A stretch of DNA of 64,000 nt from Norana najaformis. Lineage: Eukaryota > Annelida > Clitellata > Crassiclitellata > Hormogastridae. Every line of letters starts with the position of its first letter. The first letter of the stretch is position 1. Made by a program: the position numbers and the translations under genes. Shown piece after piece: positions 32,501 through 43,844 of the stretch. The stretch lies in NCBI GenBank assembly GCA_964023275.1, contig OZ029915.1:18453775-18517774 (forward strand). Reading direction: 5' to 3'. A model generated the notes under the pieces. It worked only from the letters and a program-made list of their open reading frames with translations. It was not told the origin of the DNA and searched no databases.

Positions 32501-35500
32501 ACAGCATATGTAAATCCGTCGATTTGAGGATTGACCATACATCAGGAAGTTTATCCCTACTGATGCAGCCACATATCATAAGATGATATGCACAGAAAAT
32601 ACTGTCCAAAATTTTCTAAATCTGCAGTTCAAATGAAGATTAATTCCAACGAGTAAACTTAGCAATTGCAAACATCCAAACATATAAGAAATTATTGAGA
32701 AAGTTCCATATTAAGACGAAAATCCACCAAAATGACAGGAGGTGAGTCAACTGCCAATGTAGCGGCTGACTGGTGTCTTATGTATTATGATAGCTGCACT
32801 ATAGAAGTCATTAGGTTAGATTAGACATTAATAGCTTTCGTGTGTTGCAGTAACTGAAGCTCTTGAGGTCTTAACTGTGGATTATTGTTATGCAGGAGTT
32901 GCATGATCAGATGCCATCTGATCCATTTGAGGCTGATCTGTTGGCGATGGCTGATGCAGTCGTTACAGCTCATAATGAAGTGCCTGATTGCATCATAGAA
33001 CCTGAAGACATCAAGCGTATGTATGATTTCCAAGTCTTTTAATCCACAAATGTATCTAATTATCTGTTGGGTTGAAAGACATCTGAGTAAGTTTTAATGT
33101 TAATGTTTCTTCTCTGTTCAGAAAATGTTTTTGGAGTTGACTCATTCAAACAGAAGGTTTTGTACTTGTTAACGAATGTTTATCCCTTGTAACAGCTTTA
33201 TCTTGCAGACTAGTTCTATAGTTGTTCTTAAGGTTTACTGCTAAGCTTTGTTGTCCCATCATTTTATACCAGTTGGACTAGATACTAGTCCCACAGAAGT
33301 AATCACATTAGTGTATATAACGTATAAATGGACTGAACAAATTGTGCATGCGAGTATCACTTTTTCTTAAATTCTGTTAATAGCCATCCTGAGGTCTGAC
33401 CCAAATATTGGTGTGGCTGCAACTACCATGCAGCATCAGTCCAGTGGAGGAGAATCGTCTGAGGACATGCTGGAATTGGCACTCAGAATGGCAACTGAAA
33501 TGCCAGAAGAAGGCTCCTTAGAAATAGAAGCTGTCAGAGAAAGAATGGCCAGCCATCCAGGTAATGCGTCAGTGTTGCAACTCCTATGTAAATACATTAA
33601 ATTAAACAGAATGACCCCAAGTTGTGTGATTTTTATGAAAATTGCAGTATACTTTGCCTAGTGTTTTTTATATCTGAAAGTTTGGCAGTCCTTGTTGGAT
33701 GGATTTCTTATTTAAGGTTTTAATATTGTTTTCATGCATGAACTGGCTGTCGACTAGGCACACTTTATTGTAACATTGTGTCATAAATGCTTTTGATGAA
33801 ATGTCATTGGTAATTTTTTTATTTTTCTCTGATTAATTATTTTAGAAGCCTCTCAGACAGCCGAGTTTGGCACGATTTTACAAAACGGCAGTGCTCGTGC
33901 TAAGAGAGCATCCAGCACCAGTGATGATGAGAGAAACCTTAATAAAAAGGCAAGGCTTGAGGTATTTGGTGGCAGTCACAATGTATCTGGCTCTGCTGTG
34001 GCATTTGCGACAGCTCTGCCAATGAGTGAGTCACACATGAGGCTCAAGTATTCCTTCGGAGTCAAAGCCTGGAAGTATTGGGTCAGTGAGAAGAATGCTG
34101 AACTAGAGAAGGCACCACCGGCGTTGAAAGGACGCTCAAAGTTGTTCAAGCAGGAGATATTGCAGTGTGGAACAGATGAGCTGAACCTGGCTTTGAGCCT
34201 CTTTGTGAAGGAAGTGCGCAAGCCTACAGGAGAAGAATATGCGCCAGACAGCATCTACTATCTCTGCTTAGGTGAGGGATGATTATCTGATTTGTGCTAG
34301 TTTCCTCTTTACTTACCTGATGTACTGCAGTGTTAATTGTTTGGGTTTTTAAGAGTGAAAGGGTGCTAATGCTTCTCTTGTTGTCTACCTGGCTTCTCTT
34401 CCACATACAGGCTTCTGAGTATGTATCAGAAAATTTCATTTCTGAGTTGGTATTTTGAATTACTGTTAACATGAAATTGCTGAAATAACCTAAAATTTTC
34501 TATAATACCCTAAAATATTCTTTAACTAATTTCATACAAGTACAGTAGGCCTATTTAGCATCACTTCATTTCATTTAACAAACTTTAACATTTTACATGT
34601 GTTTTGTAATCCAATTTTAAAAAAATACAAAAAATGCACTATACAAAACTTGATAACCTTATAAAGTCAAATTTAACAATAAATTTAAATTTAATTGAAA
34701 AATATAACATACACAGCAGAATGTTTTGAAAATCGAGTAACACAGACCACTTGATTCACAGAGCATATATTCCAAGGGTCTCACCTAAATTAAAATTAGT
34801 TTCATCTGATTCAGATGGCAGTTTTACAGAGTATGTTATTTTCTTCTGTTTCTGGATCTTAGTCCTATTTTTCTCTACAAAATAGATAATTCAGTGTAAG
34901 TTTTAAATGTTGTTATATTCCGTAATAAGTCTAATATTGACCAAGTTATTGTAATAAGCTTTAGGCATATGGCAGCTGCATTTAGCTCTTTTGGGCAATG
35001 CTTTCTCCGCAAAATGGCACATATGTTTTCTTTCCAATCCAATTTCCAAATCTCCATTCTTCACAAATTCATGCTGTTTTGTTTCAGCTTTTACCCAGCC
35101 TCCTAAAATTGACTGCCATAGCAAGGTCTCTAGAAATTTTGGCTTCCATTTAAGCACTCTGATATTGATATATAGTGGCTATTTTTACCAGCAGTGTATG
35201 AATGATTACACTTGACTGCCATTATGAAATAAGACTTACCCCAGTTTTAAAAATATCTAAGCATATGTAGCATGACTAGGTGGAATATGTCATACCAAAA
35301 CAGCAATGAAAAGGAAAAGGAAATAAGCCTTACAGAGCATGTTTATGAGATTTAATTAAACATAGTTCCTATATTTAGATATTTGGTGCTACACTGCAGT
35401 TCTTTGTACAGCACGTTAACACAGCATGCTAAGGTAATAGCTTTGGGGACACGACGCCACTTTGCATTATGCAGAATTTAAACTGGTAGTGTGTAAACGT

Positions 35501-38500
35501 GACTGGTAGTGTGTAAACGTGACTGGTAGTGTGTAAACTTGACTGGTAGTGTAAACGTGACTGGTAGTGTGTAAACGTGACACGCCGTATCGTGAAATGG
35601 AATTTCTGGGCTAATGCTTTAAAGGATAGTGAGAAGGGCATTTTGGAAGAGGCGATATGGTGACAGGCTCTCGTTTAAGCAGATTTCTCTGATCAAATGC
35701 CAGTGTTATCATTCTGAAGGCTGCTGCCTGTTATCTCTTGTTATATCTGTTCAACATTACTTGTAATGAATGAACTAATTAACAATGTTTTCTCATATCA
35801 AACACAGTTCTGGTCTTTGCATACAATTTTCTTTTTTAACCCTTTAACGACCGCAGTAATTTTTTAGCCTACCCCGTCACAACTGCACATTTTTGGGGAA
35901 AACGGCCAAAAAATAAAAAAATTTGAACTTGTGATATCTCTGTCAGTTTCTTACATGTAGACATAAGGTAAGCACCATTCTTTAGTATTTTATCTCCTCT
36001 TCCCATTCATCTGTCAAGTTTTTTGGGAAAAAGAAATTTTGGGGTCCCCAAAGTTGCCCCAAAAGTTTACCCCCAAAAATTGCTACATTTTTATCATCAA
36101 GACAGTCTACAAAACATTTTAAATGACAACATATATTAATTGAGCACAAACAAATGTGCAGAAATTGTTGCCAGATAGAACCAAACAGAAATGTTAAAAA
36201 TATTTTCATAAATGAAAGAGAAGTAAATTTCTTAGTATTTAAACCATTGTCGTAAAAACTGAAGAAAATTAAAGGAAAAAGCCTAAAAGTAAAACAAATT
36301 GAACTTATGATATCTCTGTTGGTTTTTGACATGTATCCATAAGGTAAGTAACATTCTTTAGCATTTTATCTCCTCTTCTAATTCATCTGTCAAGTTTTTT
36401 GGGGGAAATTTTTTTGTGTACCCAAAGTTGCCCCCAACTGTACCCAAAAAAATTGCTATATTTTTATTTTCAAGACAGTCTACAACAAATTTTTAAACAA
36501 CAACATAGATTAATTGAGCACAAAATTGTGCAGAAATTGTTGCCAGATAGAACCAAACAGAAATTTTAAAATATTTTCATAACTGAACGAGATACAATTT
36601 TTTTAGTATTTAGACCGTTGTCGTAAAATCTGAAGAAAATTACAGGAAAGCCTAAAAGAAAAACTAATTGAACTTGTGATATCTCTGTCAGTGTTTGACG
36701 TATAGACATAAGGTAAACACCATTCTTTATCATTTTATCTTCTCTTCCAATCTGTAATTCTGTTTCTCAACAAAACATTTTCTGGGTAACTTAAAACTGA
36801 CCCACAGTCAATGCAGGCATAGCCCTATAGCTGATACCATTGTCATCAAACTCCATATCAATGTGCGAATCGTTCACTTCATATTGCCAACAGTCTCGTG
36901 TGATCCATCTGACATGTTTTATTCATCAGAAGGATCACAACTTTCATTAATATACGACCATTCGTCGATCAATCGGCGAATTTCTTCCTCCGGTAGACAA
37001 CGCTTCGCTATTTTGGGACATTTAAATATCCATTTTTAGCTACACGCTCTCCGATTTAAATGCCCATTTTGATTGGTTGTTTTTTATATTTTGAGGCGTT
37101 TTCCATGGATTCTGCTGATGTAATATGGATTAAAATTATACGTATTTGCCTAAATGACATAGAATTCTAAAATTATAAGGACTACAAATAAGCAAAAGGT
37201 TACGATATGACAAGCCACCTACTACCATTTAGTACCGTGCAGTCGGCTGCCATTACTACCATTTACTACCATGCGGTCGGTTATGAGTTAATGCATAGGT
37301 GATTTTGTAATACTGTATGCAAGCGTGATAGAATAAATTTCTAATATTCATGAAAATTGTGTCGAGGTACTACAACCACTTGCCTGATCATTTGGGTCTT
37401 TTATAATGCATGTAGCCTTGGCATCACCCTAGTCAAATTGGTACAGAGATACAGCATCATTACCTTTGCTTTCTTTACACCAGTCGTTAGAGGGAACATT
37501 AGTGGTAAACACTTTTACAAGTGCGCATATAAGTTACTTATTCACCTTCTGGCTTTTTCATTACATTCCAAGCATTTTACTTTGTGATCTTAGTAAATTT
37601 TTAGTGGAATCAGAACAGTGGATTAATTTGTTATTGTGGTCATCATAATCTAGAATTTGGCCATTGGTATTGATTGACCAGCACTGTTAGATATTTTACT
37701 TTATGAGTTGTTGATGGGGTTTTGTAGGAATACAGCATTATCTGTATGAGAATGGACGTATTGACAATATCTTCACTGATTTGTACTACAAAGGATTCAC
37801 TGATGCGCTGAATGCTCTGCTGTCTGGATTCCAAGTTCGCTTGAATACACAAGGTGTGTTAACGTCTTCAAAATTAGCCTGAATTCTGTTTTCCACCCCA
37901 CAAGAAAAATTGCTGATTCTAGTAAATAATTTTTTTAATATGCAAAACTGTTTTATTTGCATGTTCATGTTGTATAATTTGACTGTACTGTTTGAATCTA
38001 GTTTTGCAAGTTGATTTTGACTAGATCTGCAGTTGGATTTTGTTTTTGTGGTAGGTTGTTGCCTTGTGCTTTATGCAGAGTAGAATTAAGCAGTTTTAAG
38101 TGAAAACTAGATAGGTTGTGGTATTGTATTTAGTTTAATGTAAATAATAATTTACAAAATAATGCATTGTTGTGTTGTCAGTGTTGTCAGTTTAAGTATT
38201 TTTTATTACTGTAGGAATGATTGTATGTCGTGTGACTGAGGAACATTTGTGGGAATCTCGGCAGCTGGGAGCACATTCGCCATATGTCCTTCTGAATACA
38301 CTTGTCTACTTTAACACAAAATACTTCCAGTTGAATTCAACTGAGGCGCACATGACTCTGTCGTTTGCAAACATCATGAAACAGTTCAAGAAGAACTCAG
38401 CTTTATCAGATGCAAAACAGGGACGAACTCTCTACCTTCGCTACAATCCAACTACTGTCCACACAGGTAACTCATTCCTCACATTAACACACGTGGCTTA

Positions 38501-40199
38501 ACAGATAACTTCAACTGGATTTCTATGATCTTAGGCATCTTCCTAAGAGAAAAATTAAATTTCTGCAGTCTTATCCAAACAGTCTCCATAAAGATTATGG
38601 AATTTGTGGAATTAGACTGTTTGGAGATAGAAATAATGCAGAGTACAACATCTGGATTGTGAGCATATGAAAGACCACGAACAGCCTCGAGTGAGAACAT
38701 AAGGTCTTGGACTATGAATCAGTTAATGAGGACAATAGAAGATAGAAACCTCTGGAGACGGACCAACATGGTGCAGCCAACCTTTGGTTCGAAGGGGTCT
38801 AAAGACAAGACGTCTTATCCATTGCTAGTCTACTGTTATCACCTTAGCATTTTGTACGACAGACTGGTCTTTTCTTTGAAACCACTAGCAACCCATGCTA
38901 ATGAGAAAGAATATTGAACTGTTTATGTGTGGCTGTTTTCTCGAGCAGCAAATGTAGATTTTTATAATTTGTGGAAGTTAATGTGGATCGTGGATGTGTT
39001 TTTTAGTTTAGATAATGGGTTATGGTTAGATTGTTGTGTAATGAAATCAGATATGTGACTAGAACTGTACAAAAAATAGGTCTTTGCTCTGGGTTTGTTT
39101 CTTGGATCGATGATGTGCAGGTACATTTGTTATGTAAATATTTTGACCAAAAAGCTGCAGATATTGTAGTTTTTTAAAATCTGAATTTGCTCTTGGTTTT
39201 TGTTTTTGGGAACAGATGGAGCCAGGCGAAAGGCAGTTGATCCTCCAGTTAATCCATCGGAGCAACTGGAAAATTTGGACAATCCACTTCGGTGCCCTGT
39301 TAAGCTGTATGAATTCTATTTGTCCAAATGGTTTGTGTTTCTCTTCACGTTATAGAAATGTAAAAATGTATTGATTTTATGTAGTTGCCCAATGAATGTT
39401 TATCTTAAAATGAAGACAACATTTGGACTATTTACACTTGTCCTGTATTCTAGCTTTATCAGGTTTTACTCAGAATTTAGTAGTGCCTTTTAAGAAATAT
39501 CTCTTAAACACAGACTTACTCTGCAGTGAGACTGCTTCAGTTCCGCTGATGTGCAGTTGATTTCAGTTGAACTGGGTTAAGGTTAAGTTAGGAGAACCAA
39601 ATGTATGCAGCAAAATCACAGTTATCCATAAATCGTTTCAATATGCAGACATTTCTGTGGAAGAAACTGGCAGATATTGCAGTGTAAGCTGTTTACCTAA
39701 AGATGTTTGAGTTTCTTCCATTTGTATTTTTATTCATATTCAACAGTTTGTTGGTGAAAGCTGCTTTTATGTTTTGGTTATGGTCAAATGACTTTGAAAG
39801 TACTGCAGTGTTGGAGTTTGATTTAAATTTGAATATTAAATCAAACTCCGCCACTGCCATGCAGGAGGATGCCAGTCCCAAGCCTGGATAAAGGAGGAGG
39901 GTGATGCTAATCTGTCATTATGACACAACATCTCTAAACAGCAACTACTAACAAACAATATTAAATCAAGCACATAAGGTTTAGCATGATGTTTTTGTTT
40001 TTACAGTCCTGAGATGATTCGAAATCGAAATGACTTGTTCTATTTGATGCCAGAGGTATCGTGTGTCCCTGACAGTCCTGTCTGGTATTCAGCAGTGTCA
40101 CTCAGCTCAGAAGTCATGTCCAAGATGTTAAATCGAATACAAGTTGTTCGTGAAATTCAGGAGGCTTGTCTTCATAGCCTGCAGCCAGTCTTTGGCTGA
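20551..40199 (+). CDS. ZMYM2/3/4-family protein lacking MYM zinc fingers (14 exons)
   Basis: Coding exons: 20551-20653, 21125-21241, 21713-22143, 23741-25004, 25884-26407, 26974-27109, 30696-30886, 32896-33016, 33384-33560, 33846-34271, 37728-37853, 38215-38466, 39216-39330 and 40007-40199. All introns are GT-AG and phases agree across every join, giving 1391 residues. The start ATG sits in ACCATGG. Residues 1-217 are acidic then Ser/Thr-rich; 218-638 are Lys/Glu/Ser-rich with basic clusters (GRKRKEKAK, TRRSKRES) typical of nuclear proteins; 640-813 are Ala/Ser/Pro-rich. Near 831 is KSLMCKP...ATSCNP, then a Pro/Val repeat with VPVPVPIILPAP and FPVPLPVPLPVP, then MPSDPFEADLLAMAD, and from about 1075 the C-terminal DUF3504-type domain (RSKLFKQEIL, FVKEVRKPTGEEYAPDSIYY, NPLRCPVKLYEFYLSK). 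These match vertebrate ZMYM2/3/4 in order. By family it should act in the nucleus in chromatin or SUMO-linked repression. The C-terminal domain is thought to descend from a Crypton recombinase. No MYM finger is encoded. Confidence 0.88.
22191..22624. mobile_element. MITE with 20-bp perfect inverted ends (intron 3)
   Basis: The ends are GTCATCCATAAAGGACGTCC (22191-22210) and its exact reverse complement at 22605-22624. A shorter relative with the same core, TCCATAAAGGACGTCCGC, is at 43078-43205. A C-homopolymer is present near the right end. No coding frame. Confidence 0.75.
22798..23651. mobile_element. Solo LTR with GTATG target duplication (intron 3)
   Basis: The block begins TGTCATGG and ends TTCGTGACA, so it has TG...CA ends with short inverted repeats, and is flanked on both sides by GTATG (22793-22797 and 23652-23656). 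No internal retrotransposon sequence is present, so this is what remains after recombination between two LTRs. It has three imperfect tandem copies of a segment like cgttccccgactggacgac (about 23300-23400). It shares no obvious similarity with the LTRs at 8625 and 15001. Confidence 0.8.
25260..25620 (-). mobile_element. LINE C-terminal fragment (intron 4)
   Basis: The minus-strand frame 25614-25264 contains KLHWLSMLRCIVFKILMVM and a region in the position of the aPiYL and LRS motifs, the usual end of CR1/L2-type ORF2 after the reverse transcriptase. It is heavily decayed. Confidence 0.6.
27484..28400 (+). pseudogene. pogo/Tigger (Jerky)-like transposase relic with internal duplication (intron 6)
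   Basis: A 141-bp segment is present twice in tandem (27484-27624 and 27625-27765). It encodes WPNSSSMSKEIWKLAWDES then FQASQGFI, which resembles the CENP-B-type helix-turn-helix that ends in ..FkaSnGWl. Downstream, pieces resembling the DDE domain appear in several frames: an FDDWLHNIFVPA-like block near 28030 and KIQPLDQGIIQ near 28190, the latter close to the usual IQPLDQG motif. Stops and frameshifts are frequent. It lies between exon 6 and exon 7 of the ZMYM-type gene. Confidence 0.55.
28620..29790 (+). mobile_element. CR1/L2-type LINE, 5'-truncated, long open frame (intron 6)
   Basis: The 381-codon frame 28634-29779 starts inside the reverse transcriptase (YLDLSAAFDTVDHHLLL), then GVPQGSVLGPLLFTI, catalytic CADDTQF, FNGLAINPDKSEAIMFG, VKTLGVTLDSNLTF and the C-terminal LHWLPVEFRIRFKLA, ending normally. 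It is the best-preserved copy of the family that also occurs at 8390-8624/15815-16370. It lies in the same orientation as the host gene. Confidence 0.88.
31690..32220 (+). mobile_element. LINE C-terminal fragment (intron 7)
   Basis: Across frames the plus strand gives LQKLHMVHNSLRIAL, LHQLPIKQRIQFEML and weak later blocks, the order of the LINE C-terminal region. It is decayed, with many stops. Confidence 0.5.
35481..35582. repeat. 20-bp minisatellite (intron 10)
   Basis: Five tandem copies of about actggtagtgtgtaaacgtg; the fourth is two bases shorter. Confidence 0.85.
35836..37291. mobile_element. TTAA-bounded non-autonomous element with 370-bp tandem units (intron 10)
   Basis: The block is bounded by TTAA on both sides. 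The left end reads TTAACCCTTTAACGACCGCA and the right end, reverse-complemented, TTAACTCATAACCGACCGCA, so the termini are similar. Inside, a unit beginning gaactt(g/a)(t/a)gatatctctgt recurs at 35925, 36301 and 36670 (periods 376 and 369 bp). TTAA targets point to the piggyBac superfamily, but no transposase is present. Confidence 0.55.
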
Positions 40200-40374
40200 G
40201 AAACATTGTCACAGTGGATAGTTAACTGTTACCCTTTTTGACAAACGTTTTTATGTGACTGTTCTGTTATATAGAATTACAGAGAAGTGCTTTTACTCAT
40301 TTCTTGTCAGCATTTATGCCAAGGGCCGAGATAAGGGTCTAATCTTAGTGCATTAATTGTGAAAAAATTGGGAA

Positions 40375-40392
40375 AATAAATGTACAAATAAA
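40375..40392 (+). terminator. Polyadenylation signals of the ZMYM-type gene
   Basis: Two AATAAA hexamers (40375-40380 and 40387-40392) lie 175-190 bp after the stop codon. Confidence 0.75.
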
Positions 40393-41086
40393 GTTTTATT
40401 GGTCAGTTAAGATCTGTTGCAAATTAATCAAATACTGTGTAGCTGTAATGTGATGACACATTTGAGAGGTCAGTGCTTTTGAGATTATACGTACACACAA
40501 TGGCAACTTCAGCACTGGTGTTTGGCATTGTAAATCTGCTAACCAATGCATGAGACTTGATGCCTTTTCTTGGCCCTTGTTGCATTTGTTTATGAGGGCA
40601 CATTAAGGAAATGAACTGCAAAAGAGTGATTTTACAGAAAATTTTGACTTTCTTGGTTGCTGTTTTGGTCAGGTTATTGTATTAGAATTCTGTAAGTTTA
40701 GCTATTTTCTAAAATCCAACATCTAATTTATTGACAAGTTACTTTCAAGAGAAGTCAGGAGGAGTTGCAACTGCTGTGGTCATACTAGCTGTATGTACAG
40801 CAAACCAAACTTGGAGATATCTAATTCCGCATTTCCATAGCACCTTTTGAAAGCCTTTCATAACCATTCTGGTACATGCTTGTCAAGTGGAATATGTGTC
40901 ATTTTGATCTTCTGGCATGCATTGTATTGGTTTGAGATAGGAAAGCTGACACAGATGGTCCAATGACCATTCAAAGACTTGGCACCTTTGTGAGGAGTGA
41001 AAGAAGGGCCTTGATATTTGAATGTCCAGAGCAGGAAACATCTGAAAACAGGTACATTGACTAGCATCAGACAAAGAATGGTCTAG
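40393..41086. other. Unassigned DNA after the ZMYM-type gene
   Basis: No gene or named repeat was recognised. Confidence 0.35.
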
Positions 41087-41221
41087 TTAACCCATTAAAG
41101 CCCAAGCTTTCCCCCAATTGCCAATCATTGTGATACTTCGGAATATGACAAATGATGCAAAGGTTAGGTCCTAGGAACTTACATTTATGTGATTTGGCGA
41201 TCAGCCGCTAGGTGGCGTGTT

Positions 41222-41274
41222 GTTCCCATTTGGGAACAATGGGCACATATGATACTGTGTTCCCATTTGGGAAC
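41222..41274. repeat. Two 16-bp palindromes near the left piggyBac end
   Basis: GTTCCCATTTGGGAAC at 41222-41237 and 41259-41274, 37 bp apart. Confidence 0.85.
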
Positions 41275-41545
41275 AACATGCAAAATTATCGCAGAGTACC
41301 TATTAAAGTGACAGTTTTCAGTTACCACCATAGTGTACTTTATGAACAGCACAGGCTGCTTTGATAGAGCATTAAAACCACACATCAGCGTTGAAGTAAC
41401 TAGTTTTTAAAACATCATAAAGCAGTGCCAGTGTTAACTTTGTCATTTGCGACAGTCTAATCCTGCGACTGAACATAGTGATCAAACACTTTAACATATT
41501 CTGGATATTTCTCAGTAATTTGCTGCAGACTGGAAATTGTCTGTC

Positions 41546-42376
41546 TCAAATGCGAGTATGATACTGCTGCTCGTAGTCCAGATGAAGTGGAGCCATGCAC
41601 TTTGTGCAGCGAAGCCTTGTGTTCTTACACGAGCGATATCTTGCTTGCCTGGCACTCGGAACCAGATGATGGTCGGCTCCATCATACAGAATGCCACTGA
41701 CTGGGTGGCTAGCTGGTCCTAAGAGCGCTGTTGGAGGCTTGTACGACCATTGTAGCATTGTTCGGACAATGTGCCGTCGGAACTCCAGGTGATCAAACTA
41801 TCCACTGACCTTAACGTGAAGACGCCAAGCAGCAACAACGGCTTTGTTCAAACCGTTGATAAAGAGTCGCCAGCACCACTTCTTGGAGCGAAACACTGGG
41901 CGATAGTTAGACATGAAGCAGTCCGGTTCATATGGTGACATGCCAATTAGTTCAGGATGCTTATTGCTAACCTTCTCAATGTCAGTAGTGGCTATTTCAT
42001 GCGAATATGCTCTTTTCTTGACCCATTTGAGTTGCGATATAAAGTCCACTTTCGGTTTCTTTACCTTTGGAGTGCATGAGATTCTTGTACTCTGACTCTC
42101 ATCGGCTGGACCTCTAGGCACAAAAACAGTAACTGGCCCAGGAACATCAGATGGAAGAGTCGAAGGCAATAGGTCATCTTCATCCGCAAATTCTTCATTG
42201 GATACACCATCCACTATCGCTAGTGGCACAATAACTATGTCAACATCTTTGTCAATAGCAGACATTGCATATGAAGCCGCTGTTGGGTGAACAGACTGCT
42301 CAATGTTATCATCTTCGCTTTCTGCATCAGCCTGTACCATAGCAATTGCCTCAGACAAGGGGAACTTTCTTTTCAA
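41546..42376 (-). pseudogene. piggyBac transposase, catalytic core deleted, one in-frame stop
   Basis: The start at 42376 gives an acidic N-terminal part with KRKFPLSEAIAMVQ and SNEEFADEDD, usual for piggyBac transposases, then LKWVKKRAYS. The sequence then passes directly to the C-terminal part: FRSKKWCWRLFINGLNKAVV, and after an in-frame TAG (41798-41800) the same frame continues with FDHLEFRRHIV and a Cys/His region (CTKCMAPLHL) that corresponds to the C-terminal zinc-binding domain. The central region with the three catalytic Asp residues is missing, so it cannot be active. It may still produce a DNA-binding fragment. Confidence 0.75.
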
Positions 42377-42518
42377 CCTCTGAAAACGGAATCATACAAA
42401 AAGCGCGATTACTGCATAAACTAAAAATTCTAATTTATCTCATATTGTTCTGTAAATATGGACAGCAGTAATGCTCTTGATGTGATGCTTTCAATCACTC
42501 AATGCATTTTCCCTTTAT

Positions 42519-42571
42519 GTTCCCAAATGGGAACACAGTACCTCTTGTGCCCATTGTTCCCATTTGGGAAC
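42519..42571. repeat. Two 16-bp palindromes in the right part of the piggyBac element
   Basis: GTTCCCAAATGGGAAC at 42519-42534 and GTTCCCATTTGGGAAC at 42556-42571, again 37 bp apart. A fifth, GTTCCCAAATGGGATC, is at 42894-42909. Confidence 0.85.
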
Positions 42572-43077
42572 ATCAAAGGTTTATCAAACATTTCTACCTC
42601 AACACATTTCTTTTTTACAATCATCTCTGGCATAACTATAGCTACACCATGTTACACTTACATCACATATACAATTTCCAAATTAAAATTTTCTTACCTC
42701 AAATGCAGATGGGAAACCGGAAGCAACCGAATGTTCACAAAAACACGCAAATTTAAAGATGGCTACCACAATCAGATATTACTGTACTCATGATTAGGCT
42801 AAAAAGTAGTATATGGACTATCTAACAGTGAAAAGCTACCCACAGCAACTAAATAAAATAACACACTTATTTTATGCTTAAATTCATCCGCGTGTTCCCA
42901 AATGGGATCAATGGGCGCTAATGGGTTTAGGCTATTAACCAGGGAGAGTTCTACAATGCAAACAATTGCTTTGATGGTGTTGGATATAGGAAAAGGTGAC
43001 TGGCCAAGACTTGGCAGAGGGTGTAAGAATTGCCATACAGAATGTTCTAAACAAAATGTTCTGTCTGTTGTTTCATA

Positions 43078-43205
43078 GGGGTCCTCCATAAAGGACGTCC
43101 GCAAAAAATGACCTACTTTGGACCCTCCCTCCCCCTTGTCCGCAATTGTCCGCATTTGCATGACCCTTCCCTCCCTCTGCGGACGTCCTTTTTACGGAGG
43201 ACCCC
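43078..43205. mobile_element. 128-bp MITE, GGGGTCCTCC family
   Basis: The left end reads GGGGTCCTCCATAAAGGACG and the right end, reverse-complemented, GGGGTCCTCCGTAAAAAGGA, both continuing into cgtccgc. It shares the core with the longer element at 22191-22624. Confidence 0.8.
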
Positions 43206-43844
43206 AATGAGATTGAAATTATACTGTACAAGTGTTTTGATTAGAGCTGTTCTGAGTCCTTACTGATTGAGCTGCATTTGCATGCAGTGATGTTAGCTGT
43301 GCAACCAGTTGTTCATGTTGTGCAGTCTGTATCTGCACTGATAAAAATCTATCAACCAAAAAGTCAACCATGTTTTACTGGTTATTCCCTGATAGAAAGT
43401 AGAAAGGACCAATCATCATTTTTTCAACAAATACGAGACCATAACATTCCATAAAACAAATGGGAATCTCATGAACAAGAGGTTTTCGGATTCTATTTCA
43501 CAAGCAGCAACAAGTTGGTTTTTAAGTTGAAGATGGGGTATTACTGATTTGCTTGAGCCAGTTTTGGTAGTTCACATCTCTTTCAAGAATCTGCCAATAC
43601 ATTTGCTTTCAGCATTTTATGTTTTGTGTTTGCATCATACAAGGATTGGTCTAAAAGATGAAATGAATTGGACAGATGCGTCTTTTATAGAAATTCATAT
43701 TCAATAAAAATTAACCACTGAAAGAAGTGTAACTCGGGAAATGAAATGTACAATTTATTATAGAACACATTTGGCAGACTTTTAAGTCATTCACTAATTA
43801 GTGGCTATACTTAAGAGATTTCAAAATGAGAATAAGCACATTCC

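Larger units (their letters stand above)
41087..42930 (-). mobile_element. piggyBac-type element, internally deleted
   Basis: The left end is TTAACCCATTAAAGCCCA. The right end, reverse-complemented, is AAACCCATTAGCGCCCA preceded by a TTTA or TTAA-like site, giving imperfect inverted termini next to the TTAA target typical of piggyBac. It encodes a shortened transposase at 41546-42376 (minus). A 16-bp palindrome, GTTCCCATTTGGGAAC, occurs at 41222, 41259, 42519 and 42556, and with one change at 42894, all close to the two ends. Confidence 0.75.

Noticed and set aside
35481-35582. CRISPR-like array
   Set aside because: The repeats are contiguous 20-bp units without spacers in a eukaryotic intron; it is a minisatellite.
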